From Bradyrhizobium sp. SRS-191 (GTDB lineage: Bacteria; Pseudomonadota; Alphaproteobacteria; Rhizobiales; Xanthobacteraceae), in assembly GCF_024586915.1 (NCBI RefSeq), contig NZ_JANBVS010000001.1, positions 124,001-188,000 of the forward strand: a stretch of 64,000 nucleotides of DNA, in the 5' to 3' direction. The notes beneath the pieces are model-generated. The model did not search any database, had not been told where the DNA came from, and saw only the letters and a list, made by a program, of their open reading frames with translations. Made by a program: the position numbers and the translations under genes. Shown here piece by piece: positions 43,405-51,484 of the stretch; within the stretch, counting starts at the first letter, position 1; the number at the start of each line of letters is the position of its first letter.

Positions 43405-43953
43405 ATGCGCTATGTCAAGATCAAGCCGCGCGCCGACGCACCGCGGTCGCCGTGCGGCCGCCTGATCTTCATCGAGTGCGGCGAGCCCTGCGCCGACGGT
43501 CACAAGCCGCACTTCATCCTGCATGAGGGTGAGGATCTCTGTATTCCCGCCTGGGCGGCGGCCGAGCTCGAGGATCGCGGCCACGAAATCCTCGAGGTCA
43601 ACGAGATCCGCGATGGCGCCCATGTCGCGCTCGATGGCGTGACCGTCGAGCAGGTCGATATCGTCGCTGAGATCGGCGCGATGCCGGACCATGAGGTCGA
43701 CCGCTTCCTGCGTCATCACGGCTTTCACGATCACCTGGCGGTCCGAGCGTCGCCGCCTGTGCGCTCCAACCTGAAGGGCCTCACGGCCTCGCTGGGGCAG
43801 GCGTTCGGGCGCGTTGCAGCTGCGCCGGGTGACATCAGTGCGGGTGATCTCAGCGCCCGGGCACTCCGCGCAAAAGCGCTGGAGCTGCATCATGCGCGCC
43901 AGGCGCGCAGGCGATCGACCGGAAAGACCGAGCAGAAGGGACGACTAAAATGA
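43405..43953 (+). CDS. Phage protein following fibre gene (182 aa)
   Basis: Start at MRYVKIKPRA (43405), with AAGGAG upstream. Contains CGRLIFIECGEPCADG and an acidic/hydrophobic middle, then a basic C-terminal helix (ARALRAKALELHHARQARRR). Possibly a fibre assembly helper. No family recognised. Confidence 0.65.
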   Translation: MRYVKIKPRADAPRSPCGRLIFIECGEPCADGHKPHFILHEGEDLCIPAWAAAELEDRGHEILEVNEIRDGAHVALDGVTVEQVDIVAEIGAMPDHEVDRFLRHHGFHDHLAVRASPPVRSNLKGLTASLGQAFGRVAAAPGDISAGDLSARALRAKALELHHARQARRRSTGKTEQKGRLK

Positions 43954-44537
43954 AGCTGCGATATCTCGCCGGCGCCGCAGCGCTGGCTGTGTTTGGCGCC
44001 AGCGCCGCATGGGCCGACTATACGATCAAGGATTCGGCGGCCTCTACCCGCACGATCTTCGCGTTTGTCTGCCAGACAACCAAGATCTGCCCGGCTCATG
44101 TGCTGGTCAAGAGTGACGGCACCGAGATCAGCCCGGCCACCGCAGGGCAGCTGCCGGCCGCGTTGACCGGAAGCGGAAACCTAGCGGTCGCCTTGCAGGA
44201 GACCAACATCGCCGGCTCCGCTCCGGTGTTGCTCAATGCGCTCGGCACCACGGTGACCACCGTGAAAGCCTCGGCGGGAAGGCTGGTCTATCTGCACTGC
44301 TGGAATCCGAACGCCACGGTGGGTTATGTCCAGGTATTCGATATCTCGGGCAGCGTGACGCTCGGCACGTCGACGCCGAAGCTGTCGATGGCGGTTCCTC
44401 CTACCAACAGCAACGGCTTCGTGCTGCCTCTCCAGGGGGTGGCTTTCGCGAATGCAATCAAGGTCGCGGCGACATCGACCGCTACCGGTTCGACGACGCC
44501 CGGCACGGCTCTCGACTGCAACGCGGCGACGCTCTGA
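43950..44537 (+). CDS. Exported phage protein (195 aa)
   Basis: Signal peptide MKLRYLAGAAALAVFGASAAWA (cleavage after AWA expected at about residue 22). Beta-rich mature part with two cysteines at CQTTKIC. Three consecutive genes here carry signal peptides, odd for virion parts, so they may decorate the host surface or periplasm. Function unknown. Confidence 0.7.
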   Translation: MKLRYLAGAAALAVFGASAAWADYTIKDSAASTRTIFAFVCQTTKICPAHVLVKSDGTEISPATAGQLPAALTGSGNLAVALQETNIAGSAPVLLNALGTTVTTVKASAGRLVYLHCWNPNATVGYVQVFDISGSVTLGTSTPKLSMAVPPTNSNGFVLPLQGVAFANAIKVAATSTATGSTTPGTALDCNAATL

Positions 44538-44716
44538 TGCGCCGCGTGCTCTTCGTCCTGCTTCTGTTGGGCCTCGCCGTTTCGCCGGCGCTGCCGCAGA
44601 TCACCACTCTCGGTGCTGGTTCCGTCGGCAAGCAGACGACCAGCTTCAACACGCGGGTCACCAACACCGGCGACATCCGCATCACCAACACGTCTAATAC
44701 GAGGGTTACGCAATGA
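44537..44716 (+). CDS. Small exported protein (59 aa)
   Basis: MRRVLFVLLLLGLAVSPALP is a clear signal peptide; the remaining 39 residues are asparagine/threonine-rich (NTRVTNTGDIRITNTSNTRV). Start overlaps the upstream stop, and its stop overlaps the next start (ATGA). Too short for the usual gene finders. Function unknown. Confidence 0.6.
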   Translation: MRRVLFVLLLLGLAVSPALPQITTLGAGSVGKQTTSFNTRVTNTGDIRITNTSNTRVTQ

Positions 44717-45435
44717 GGCAGCTTCTTGCTCTGCTTTTGACGTCGATTGTTCTGTTGCCGCCCTCGGTGCAGGCGGCCAACGTCAATATCTCTGATCTGG
44801 CCGCGGCGACGGCAGCCGGCGCAGATCTGATCGAATGCCAGAAGGGCGGCATCAACAAACAGTGCACTGCGGCTGATGTCGCCAACACGGCGAATGCGCT
44901 GAACGCAAGCGCAATCACGGGGGGCACGCTGTCGGCAAGCCGCGGCGGCATCGGCACGACGAATGGCATCGTCAAAGGCGATGGCGCCGGCAATGCCTCG
45001 GCGGCTGTAGCTGCTACCGACTACGTCAAGCCGGGTGCGTCACTTCAGGCTACGCCGACCAATCCGACCGGTACCGGAGGGACGGTCATGATGGGTCTCG
45101 GTGCGACCTGCAAGATCACGCCGTCTGCATCGGGCCGGGTGATGGTCAGCTTCAATTTCGTGAATGCCAACACCGGCGTGTTCACGAATACGGCGCAGAT
45201 CAAATACGGGACGGGAACGGCGCCATCCAACAACGTCGCGAGCACCGGTACCAGTCTCGGCACACAGAAGGCGGTCTATGAGCCGGTGGCCACCGCAAGC
45301 TTGCCCGTGTCGATGTCGGGCTACGTTCTGACCGGGCTCACGGTGGGCACGCAATATTGGTTCGATGTCCTGTTCGGTACCGGTGGGGGCACGGCGACCA
45401 TGACCTCGGTCGATTGCTCGCTCATGGAGTTCTGA
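44713..45435 (+). CDS. Exported fibre-like protein (240 aa)
   Basis: Signal peptide MRQLLALLLTSIVLLPPSVQA, then segments typical of phage fibres (SRGGIGTTNGIVKGDGAG, ATDYVKPGASL), and a C-terminal beta domain (YWFDVLFGTGGGTATM). A secreted fibre-like product might block or mark the receptor on the lysogen. Function unproven. Confidence 0.7.
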   Translation: MRQLLALLLTSIVLLPPSVQAANVNISDLAAATAAGADLIECQKGGINKQCTAADVANTANALNASAITGGTLSASRGGIGTTNGIVKGDGAGNASAAVAATDYVKPGASLQATPTNPTGTGGTVMMGLGATCKITPSASGRVMVSFNFVNANTGVFTNTAQIKYGTGTAPSNNVASTGTSLGTQKAVYEPVATASLPVSMSGYVLTGLTVGTQYWFDVLFGTGGGTATMTSVDCSLMEF

Positions 45436-45447
45436 GCATAGCGAGGG

Positions 45448-45699
45448 TCAACGCTCCAAAGCCGATGCGGTCGGCAAGCCAGATAGCGCTGGCCTGGGCG
45501 TCGGCGACGGTTCTGGCACCGGCGGGATGGTGGCTGGCACGCTGGTGGGAATGATGTCCTCGAACGTCAGGGTACGCGTCGCTGGCTCGCAAGCTGTCGT
45601 CAGTCCGGCCACAGAGCCGCGTGTACAAGTAGCCCGGTCGCGGTCCGGGTTGATGAACCCATAGACAGCCAGAAGAGCCAGCGATACCGCTAGAACCAT
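45448..45699 (-). CDS. Small reverse-strand membrane/exported protein (83 aa)
   Basis: Opposite strand to the late genes. ATG at 45699 gives MVLAVSLALLAVYGFINPDR, one hydrophobic segment, then a proline-rich tail. A TTG at 45753 would add 18 residues. Part of an AT-richer reverse-strand insertion with the next gene, so it may be lysogenic-conversion cargo expressed from its own promoter. Confidence 0.5.
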   Translation of the reverse strand: MVLAVSLALLAVYGFINPDRDRATCTRGSVAGLTTACEPATRTLTFEDIIPTSVPATIPPVPEPSPTPRPALSGLPTASALER

Positions 45700-45820
45700 T
45701 GTCAAAGCGAGGCGCAAAGCAAAAAACTCCAATATAATACCGCTATATATCAACAGGCGGTTCAGCGAAACAACCTAAAATAATAGAACCAAGCGCCGTC
45801 TACTGGAAAAATATCCGGCG

Positions 45821-46879
45821 TCAGCGGGTGAGGCGACGAAAGTCGGGTAGGGCGTCCAGCTCGTTCATGGCGCGCCGCATGCCCGTCTTGGACAGGTGTA
45901 CGGAATCAATAAAGTTTTCGGCGCTGGCACCGATATCCGAGCGTGCCAAGTCAAAGAAATGGATGCCGATCTGCGATAACCATTTGCGCGTCTCGTTCGC
46001 TTCGAAATCGCGCCAGACGCCTGCGTTTGAGTAATAGCGTTCGTCGTGGTCAAGGAAGTCGACGGCATCCTTCAGGATCGGGAGTTGTACTGCGACAAGC
46101 GTGATGTGTCGGGCCTTGCACCAGTCGGCGATCCTCTCCAGTTCATGCTTCTGACGCGGCGACATCTCCGGGCCGCCGAAAAACGACCGTTCCAAGTGTC
46201 TAGCATTGAGGTCGGTTTTGGCCGCGGCCGCGATGTGATCGGGAGCGAAGTGATAGGCGCCATCGGCGGCAAAGCCCTCCTTGGAGATCATGGCCTGGAT
46301 GCCAAGATAGGACGTGGCGAGATTCAAGATTTCGGGTCTTTCCCATAGCGTGCGAGCGAAATGGGATGCGCTGGCAATGAAGTAGCGCAATGGTTGGTCG
46401 TGGATTTGCTTACGATCCGATGTCTGTCTTTCCCACTCGTCGACGAGGATGAAGTAGTCGAGAGAAAGGATGACCACGTTGGGCTTGGCCACTTGCGTCA
46501 CCCGGCCTAGCTCGTCGGCGACCTGCCTGGCACTCCAGGCGGTGAATCCGAAATTGTAAAAGCGGCGCGGAGCGAAGTCCTCGGCGGTGAACCCGCCGGC
46601 GCGAGATGATCCTATCGCGACGATCTCTGGCCGCACAGCTGCGATCCGTCGCAGCTTGAAGGCCGAGTAGTAGCGGAGGTCAAACGGCAGCGCGATGTGG
46701 TCAGGCCATTGAGCCTGAAGGGTGGCCAAAGCTGTTGGCCCAAATCCGACGCCAAACCATGTCGCCAGCGTCAGCAGCGGGACGGCAATCAGCGTTGAGC
46801 ACAAAGCCACAAGGGCCAGGTACGTCCGCATCCGCAATTCAGAAGCCGGGCGCAACCCTTCCTCGTTCGTCAGGTCCAT
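45821..46879 (-). CDS. Membrane-anchored SGNH-like hydrolase, prophage cargo (352 aa)
   Basis: Transmembrane segment at about residues 21-43 (LALVALCSTLIAVPLLTLAT). The SGNH block I is IGSSRAGG at about 89-96 and the C-terminal block DSVHLSKTG gives Asp/His near 325-328. These proteins are often O-acetyl transferases' partners or esterases on surface glycans. Reverse-strand placement inside the late operon and lower GC mark it as a moron, perhaps altering surface polysaccharide of the lysogen. Confidence 0.7.
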   Translation of the reverse strand: MDLTNEEGLRPASELRMRTYLALVALCSTLIAVPLLTLATWFGVGFGPTALATLQAQWPDHIALPFDLRYYSAFKLRRIAAVRPEIVAIGSSRAGGFTAEDFAPRRFYNFGFTAWSARQVADELGRVTQVAKPNVVILSLDYFILVDEWERQTSDRKQIHDQPLRYFIASASHFARTLWERPEILNLATSYLGIQAMISKEGFAADGAYHFAPDHIAAAAKTDLNARHLERSFFGGPEMSPRQKHELERIADWCKARHITLVAVQLPILKDAVDFLDHDERYYSNAGVWRDFEANETRKWLSQIGIHFFDLARSDIGASAENFIDSVHLSKTGMRRAMNELDALPDFRRLTR

Positions 46880-46954
46880 GACAATCCCCCGTTGACGGGG
46901 GCGCACGGTATCAGCGCCCTCCATGCATTGCAATTTAAGCCTTGGAGCCAAGAC

Positions 46955-47899
46955 ATGATCGAGCTGACGCGCGAGAGCCTGCGCGCGGTGTTCCCGCGCG
47001 CGCCTGAGGCCGTGATCGAGGCGTTCGTCGCCAAGCAGGAGGTGTTGACCAAGGTCGGCGTCAACGCCACGCGGACGCGGCTGTCGTATTTCCTGGCCAA
47101 TCTCGAGCACGAATGCGCGGGCTTCGCGCTGCCTGGCCTCGAGGAGAGCCTGGCCTATACGCCGCGGCGAATGGCCGAGGTCTGGCCGCATCGCTTCCCC
47201 GGCGGCGCCGACCAGGTGCGGGCGCGGTTCGGCACGGCGCCGGGCTGGCAGAACGGGGCGTTCGACGAGATCTACGGCAACCGGATGGGCAACCGGCCGG
47301 GCACCCATGACGGCTCGACCTATATCGGCCGCGGCGGCCCGCAATGGACCGGCCGTGACGGCTACCGCGCCTGCCAGGCGCGCACCGGCGTGCCGGCGGT
47401 CGATAATCCCAAGGCGGTGTCGCAGCTCGATTTGCAGCCGGAGATCTGCGCGGCGTTCTGGGACTGGAAGGGGCTGAACCGCTTCGCCGACGCCGGCGAC
47501 TTCAAGGGCGCGGTGAAGATCTGGAACGGCGGCACCAACGGCCTGGCCGACCGGCAGCATCTGATGGCCGGCAACGATCCGGTCATCGCCCGAATGAAGA
47601 GCGTCGACCGGATCATGCCGGTCGCCAAGGCGATGCCCGGCAGCCCGCCGAGCGTGAAGCCGCCGAAGGAGGTCGTCGACGCCGCCACGACGAAAGAGCG
47701 CCGCCTGCGCAACGCCGCCGCCACGGCCACGGCCGCCGGCGCCGGCAACGAGACCGCCAAGCAAAGCGGATCGACGGTGCATGTGCCGATGCCGCATCCG
47801 GTCTCGATCGCGGTGATCGGCCTCGCCCTGGGCGTCGCGCTGGTCGCGACGATCCTGCTGGTCCGCAAGCGCGCCGCGGTGGCCGCCAACTGGTTCTGA
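46955..47899 (+). CDS. GH19-like endolysin with C-terminal membrane segment (314 aa)
   Basis: Start at MIELTRESLRAVFP (46955). The pattern LSYFLANLEHECAGFALPGLEESLAYTP and IYGNRMGNRPGTHDGSTYIGRGGPQ matches GH19-like phage endolysins; E in LEHECAGF is the likely acid. After a helical linker comes a transmembrane helix near the C-terminus (VSIAVIGLALGVALVATILLVR), unusual for this family. Membrane tethering may delay lysis. Confidence 0.85.
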   Translation: MIELTRESLRAVFPRAPEAVIEAFVAKQEVLTKVGVNATRTRLSYFLANLEHECAGFALPGLEESLAYTPRRMAEVWPHRFPGGADQVRARFGTAPGWQNGAFDEIYGNRMGNRPGTHDGSTYIGRGGPQWTGRDGYRACQARTGVPAVDNPKAVSQLDLQPEICAAFWDWKGLNRFADAGDFKGAVKIWNGGTNGLADRQHLMAGNDPVIARMKSVDRIMPVAKAMPGSPPSVKPPKEVVDAATTKERRLRNAAATATAAGAGNETAKQSGSTVHVPMPHPVSIAVIGLALGVALVATILLVRKRAAVAANWF

Positions 47900-47920
47900 G
47901 CAAACGGTGCCGATGACTGC

Positions 47921-48079
47921 GCCCTCGCCCCTTGCGGGAGAGGGCAACGACGGCCGTTCAACGAGCTCGGTTGGGTGAGGGGTATCTCTCGGCGCGGGAG
48001 ATCGCGGAGGCATACCCCTCACCCAAACGCACCCGCAGCGTCCAGCGTACATGCCCTCTCCCGCAAGGGGAGAGGGCGC
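47921..48079. repeat. Dispersed palindromic repeat, family B (intergenic)
   Basis: Complete copy: GCCCTCGCCCCTTGCGGGAG at the left pairs with CTCCCGCAAGGGGAGAGGGC at the right; inside are GGTGAGGGGTATCTCTCGGC and CATACCCCTCACCC. It fills the gap 47900-48130 between endolysin and holin-like genes and holds nothing else. Confidence 0.8.
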
Positions 48080-48130
48080 AATCATGGCCGCCTGCGCTCT
48101 CGGCGGCATCATCCTCGAAAGGATCTGACC

Positions 48131-48517
48131 ATGCTGAAAGACATGTTGCGATGGGTGGCGTTCTGGCTGCTCAACGGCGCCGTGATCGCGGTCGTCTACG
48201 TCGTGTGGGTGGGGCCGCTGCTGAAGCGTACGCCGGCGCTGTCGTGGCTGTTGACGGAAGCAAGCGTGCTGGCGGCCATCCGCGAGAAGCTCGCCGGGCT
48301 GAAGCAGCGGCTGACTGCGGCGTTCGTCACGATGGCGATCGGCATCGTCTACATGCACGATTCGCTGGCACCCCTGCTGGTCGGCGTCGACACGGCTCCG
48401 ATCACCGGCCTGATCGCTCAATTTATCCCGCGCGAATATTGGGGGCTCGGCGTCGTGCTGCTGGTGTGGCTGCTGAACTACTTCCGCTCACTGGCGGAGA
48501 AGCGGGGAGACGTCTGA
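48131..48517 (+). CDS. Membrane protein, holin candidate (128 aa)
   Basis: Start at MLKDMLRWVAFWLL (48131). Three hydrophobic stretches: residues about 8-27, a middle one around FVTMAIGIVYM, and WGLGVVLLVWLLNYF near the end. Charged C-terminal tail EKRGD. With the endolysin just upstream, a holin role is likely but not proven. Confidence 0.65.
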   Translation: MLKDMLRWVAFWLLNGAVIAVVYVVWVGPLLKRTPALSWLLTEASVLAAIREKLAGLKQRLTAAFVTMAIGIVYMHDSLAPLLVGVDTAPITGLIAQFIPREYWGLGVVLLVWLLNYFRSLAEKRGDV

Positions 48518-48999
48518 TGGCCTTGATCGGGGGCTTTCTGACAGGCGGCCTCAGCCTCATCCTGTCGTTCCTCGGCCCGCTGCTGCCCGGGCTCGCCACG
48601 ACGATCGGCGACACCATCATCAAGTCCAAGCAGACCCAGGCCGCGCGTGAGGGCAAGCAGGACGAGGCGGCGGTGTCGTGGTCGCATTCGTGGCTTTCCT
48701 CGGTGACCGAGGCGAACCGATCCCGAGTTCAAGCGCGACGCGACGAGGGGGCCTGGGGGCCGCTCGGATTAATCACCGTCGGCATCGGCTCCGCGTTCGT
48801 CTTTCACGTCTGGTTCGTAGTGCTGGATTCCACGCCGTGGTCCCTCTTCGGGCTGCTGGAGCCGCACAAGATCGGGTCGTGGAAAGTGCCGATGCCGGGC
48901 GATCTGGCGCAGGTCGAGCTCGAGGTCATTCGCGCGCTCTTCTACGTCGGGCCGCCATCGGCTGCCGCGATCGTCATCGCCAAGGCATTCCGCCGATGA
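48517..48999 (+). CDS. Membrane protein of lysis cluster (160 aa)
   Basis: Start at MALIGGFLTGGLSLILSF (48517), overlapping the previous stop. A hydrophobic N-terminus, a charged middle (KSKQTQAAREGKQDEAA) and a second and third hydrophobic segment (GLITVGIGSAFVFHVWFVVL, SAAAIVIAKAF). This resembles the holin-like/3TM proteins common in rhizobial prophages. Confidence 0.68.
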   Translation: MALIGGFLTGGLSLILSFLGPLLPGLATTIGDTIIKSKQTQAAREGKQDEAAVSWSHSWLSSVTEANRSRVQARRDEGAWGPLGLITVGIGSAFVFHVWFVVLDSTPWSLFGLLEPHKIGSWKVPMPGDLAQVELEVIRALFYVGPPSAAAIVIAKAFRR

Positions 49000-49199
49000 C
49001 GATGGGCTATCGCAACCGGCCGCGCCGGTCCCATGCCTCCTATGGCGGTTCGCCGATCGCCGGCCGCGTCGTCGTCGTCGCGGTCTTCGCTGTGACCGTG
49101 ACGCTGGCCGTCAACGGCGTGCCGCTGATGGCTTGGCTCGCGATCCCCGCCGCGGTCGGCGCCGGCATCGCGGTGCTGCGCCCTGAGATGTTCGAGTGA
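48996..49199 (+). CDS. Small membrane protein (67 aa)
   Basis: Start at MTMGYRNRPRRSHASYGG (48996), overlapping the previous stop by four bases. Two hydrophobic segments (RVVVVAVFAVTVTLAV and WLAIPAAVGAGIAVL). Probably part of the lysis cluster. Confidence 0.58.
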   Translation: MTMGYRNRPRRSHASYGGSPIAGRVVVVAVFAVTVTLAVNGVPLMAWLAIPAAVGAGIAVLRPEMFE

Positions 49200-49270
49200 C
49201 CTGTCGCGTGACGTGCGTCATCGGAGGCAAAAGCGCGCCCGATGGGTGCGCCAACAGGTGGGAATGACAG

Positions 49271-49588
49271 GTGAGCCAATCGGACAAAGGCACTGACAAG
49301 ACCGTCAGCGAGAAGCTGGTTGACAGCGTGCTGCTCAAGGCGTGGTCGCGCGCCAGCATGATCGTGGCGACCACGGTGCTGTTGCCGATCGGGTTCTCGA
49401 TCGGCAATCGCGCGATCTCGTCGATGGACCAGATCGCCGACAAGCTCGACCAGATGCGGATCGCGCAGATCGAGCAGTCCGCCAAGATCGAGGCTCTGCG
49501 CATGCAGCTGACGGTGCAGCAGCAGGGCCTCGCCGACCACGAAGCGCGTGTGCGTCAGCTCGAGCGCGGTCCCGTTCTGCGCCAGTAA
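49271..49588 (+). CDS. Spanin-like membrane/coiled-coil protein (105 aa)
   Basis: GTG start at 49271. One transmembrane segment (MIVATTVLLPIGFSIG, about residues 30-45), then a long coiled coil (DQIADKLDQMRIAQIEQSAKIEALR). This is the layout of an inner-membrane spanin (Rz), though no partner lipoprotein is evident. Confidence 0.6.
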   Translation: MSQSDKGTDKTVSEKLVDSVLLKAWSRASMIVATTVLLPIGFSIGNRAISSMDQIADKLDQMRIAQIEQSAKIEALRMQLTVQQQGLADHEARVRQLERGPVLRQ

Positions 49589-49600
49589 GTAGCCTTCCTT

Positions 49601-49680
49601 CGTCATCGCCGGGCTTGACCCGGCGATCCATCCTTTCCGCAAGGGCGATGGATGCCCGGGTCAAGCCCGGGCATGACGAC
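49601..49680. repeat. Dispersed palindromic repeat, family A (complete, intergenic)
   Basis: CGTCATCGCCGGGCTTGACC at the left, ending GTCAAGCCCGGGCATGACGA at the right, centre CCTTTCCGCAAGG. Fills the gap between spanin-like and hydroxylase genes. Confidence 0.85.
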
Positions 49681-49708
49681 CTTCAATCTTCATCAAAGGA
49701 CATCTCCC

Positions 49709-50272
49709 ATGACGTGGCTCTCGAATGCCGCGCGGCTGGCGCTGCGCGGCGGCGCCTTTGCGCGGCCGAACTGGCTGTTCTGGCTGGACTTCATCCTCTA
49801 TCCGCTGCTCGCGATCGGCCTGGTCGTGAGGGATTGCGACGCGCTCGGCTGGCGCTGGGCGGGCCTTGCGGCCGCCGGCTTCCTCGGCTTCACGCTGCTC
49901 GAATATTGGATGCACCGGCTGCCGCTCCACGGGCTGCTCTATCACGGCTCGCACGAGCGGCATCACACCCATCCGGCCGAATATGTCGTGTTTCCGATCT
50001 GGTACACGCCGCCGATCTTCGCGGGCGCGTGGATGGTGCTGTCGGTCGCGCCCTTCGTCGGCTTCATCATCGGCTATTGCTGGTTCCTGGTCTGGCACCA
50101 CGTCCTGCACCACGCCGACCTGAATCGCTTCCCCTCCGCGGTCCGCCGCTACGCGCTGTGGCACCTCGCGCACCACCACGATCCCGGCTGCAATTTCGGC
50201 ATCACCTTGCCGCTCTGGGACTATCTGTTCGGCACCTGGCGCGCCGCGCCGCAGTCCGGCGGGAGGGCGTGA
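49709..50272 (+). CDS. Fatty acid hydroxylase/sterol desaturase family protein, cargo (187 aa)
   Basis: Histidine boxes of this membrane di-iron family: HRLPLH, HGSHERHH, HHVLHH and HLAHHHDPG; at least three transmembrane helices (FILYPLLAIGLVV, AGLAAAGFLGFTLL, FVGFIIGYCWFLVW). Members hydroxylate or desaturate lipids. A gene for lipid modification in the lysis area is best seen as lysogenic-conversion cargo. Start at MTWLSNAARL (49709); its stop overlaps the next start. Confidence 0.82.
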   Translation: MTWLSNAARLALRGGAFARPNWLFWLDFILYPLLAIGLVVRDCDALGWRWAGLAAAGFLGFTLLEYWMHRLPLHGLLYHGSHERHHTHPAEYVVFPIWYTPPIFAGAWMVLSVAPFVGFIIGYCWFLVWHHVLHHADLNRFPSAVRRYALWHLAHHHDPGCNFGITLPLWDYLFGTWRAAPQSGGRA

Positions 50273-50802
50273 TGCTGTCCGCGATCGCCGTTCTCATCGC
50301 CACCGTGGCGCTGTGCGTCATCATGGTCGGCCTGTTCGGCTGGGGACCGCCGCGCGACGGCCGTGGCGTGATGCGCCAGCGGATCATCCGCGTGCTGCTG
50401 GTGGTGGGTGGCCTGTTCGCGCTGATGGTCGCCGCGGTGCTGTTCGGCGCCGCCAGGCCTGCCTTCGCCCGCGACCTCGGCCAATGGGGCGGCCAGGATC
50501 CGGACCTGCGCGCCTGGTACGAGAGCCTGATGCAGCCGGACGTGCCGACGGCGAGCTGCTGCGGCGTGGCCGACGCCTATTTCTGCGACGACTACCGGCT
50601 GCACGGCGGCAAGGCCGTCTGCACCATCAGCGACGACCGCCCGGACGGCCCGCGCGGCCGCCCGCATATCGACATCGGCACCGTGATCGAGATTCCGCCG
50701 TACAAGCTGAAATGGGACGCCGGCAATCCCACCGGCCACGGCATCATCTTCCTTAGCCGCAATCGCTATGTCTTCTGCTACGTGCAGCCGGGAGGGGTGT
50801 GA
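50272..50802 (+). CDS. Membrane-anchored cysteine-rich protein (176 aa)
   Basis: Two hydrophobic N-terminal segments (AIAVLIATVALCVIMVGLFG and IIRVLLVVGGLFALMVAAVL), then a periplasmic-type domain ending ARPAFARDLG, with SCCGVADAYFCDDY and a conserved HGIIFLSRNRYVFCYVQ end. Similar proteins are common in Bradyrhizobium, role unknown. Confidence 0.65.
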   Translation: MLSAIAVLIATVALCVIMVGLFGWGPPRDGRGVMRQRIIRVLLVVGGLFALMVAAVLFGAARPAFARDLGQWGGQDPDLRAWYESLMQPDVPTASCCGVADAYFCDDYRLHGGKAVCTISDDRPDGPRGRPHIDIGTVIEIPPYKLKWDAGNPTGHGIIFLSRNRYVFCYVQPGGV

Positions 50803-50963
50803 TGCGCAAGCCCCCGAAACCGTCGCGCGAAGAGATCGAGCGCCGTCAGCGCGAGGAGCGTGAGGCTGCGCTTGGCCGGATGCGCGATCACGACGTCGCG
50901 CGCGGACGCCTGGAAGGCTGGAACGGCGGACGCGTCAAGCCGCTGATCCGCGACGACGAGTGA
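50802..50963 (+). CDS. Small charged protein (53 aa)
   Basis: Reads MRKPPKPSREEIERRQREER from 50802, overlapping the previous stop. Almost entirely charged helix. The overlap and codon pattern support it. Function unknown. Confidence 0.5.
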   Translation: MRKPPKPSREEIERRQREEREAALGRMRDHDVARGRLEGWNGGRVKPLIRDDE

Positions 50964-51011
50964 ACCCGCGCCGGCCGGCTGCCCGGCATTCCCATCGAAC
51001 TGGAGATCATC

Positions 51012-51326
51012 GTGAGCTATTCATTCAACGTGTCTGCCTCGACCAAATCTGACGCAAAGACGGCGGTGGCGGCAAAGGTCGACGAGATGATCGTGAGCCA
51101 GCCGATTCACGCGCGCGACAAGCAGGCCATCCTCGCCAACGCATCGGCCGTGATCGACCTGCTGTCCGATACCGTCCCGGAAGACCATTACGTCGCCGTC
51201 AGCTGCAGCGGTTATGTCAGCTGGACCGACGTCGCGCTGAAGTCGGACGGCAGCAATGCCGCTGAAATCCCGCTGAAGACGGCTTCGATCTCGGCGGTCG
51301 CCAGTTACTTCAAGCCGGTCGTGTGA
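51012..51326 (+). CDS. Phage protein at end of late operon (104 aa)
   Basis: GTG start at 51012 with GGAG eight bases before. Begins MSYSFNVSASTKSDAK; a compact alpha/beta pattern with a final beta part VAVSCSGYVSWTDVALKSDG. Last rightward gene before the terminator at 51444. No family recognised. Confidence 0.62.
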   Translation: MSYSFNVSASTKSDAKTAVAAKVDEMIVSQPIHARDKQAILANASAVIDLLSDTVPEDHYVAVSCSGYVSWTDVALKSDGSNAAEIPLKTASISAVASYFKPVV

Positions 51327-51335
51327 CGCCAATCT

Positions 51336-51389
51336 CGTCATGGCCGGGCTCGACCCGGCCATCCATCGCCTGCGCAAATTTGCGCAGGC
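51336..51389. repeat. Repeat family A arm joined to the TGCGCAAATTTGCGCA palindrome
   Basis: CGTCATGGCCGGGCTCGACC (51336 on) is one arm of family A; it runs directly into the 22-bp perfect palindrome at 51368-51389. The joining of two repeat types suggests stepwise insertion. Confidence 0.75.
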
Positions 51390-51443
51390 CTCAAGGGTAG
51401 AGGCCCCCAGCCTCTCACAAAGACCCAAGTTGCTCAGGACCTG

Positions 51444-51484
51444 GCCCGGCCGCGCGGATGCCTCCGCGCGCCGGGCTTTTTGTT
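51444..51484. terminator. Strong terminator closing the late operon
   Basis: GCCCGGCCGCGCGG (51444-51457) pairs with CCGCGCGCCGGGC (51464-51476) with one bulged base, then TTTTTGTT. It separates the rightward late operon from the leftward gene ending at 51483. Confidence 0.85.

Noticed and set aside
47921..48079. Inverted blocks that could pass for a CRISPR array or attachment site
   Set aside because: They are one copy of a dispersed palindromic repeat seen elsewhere, with no regular repeat-spacer units.
45821..48421. An 866-codon leftward frame joining the SGNH-like gene with sequence opposite the endolysin
   Set aside because: Only the part from the Met at 46879 has motifs; upstream codons are a shadow of the endolysin gene and its downstream repeat.
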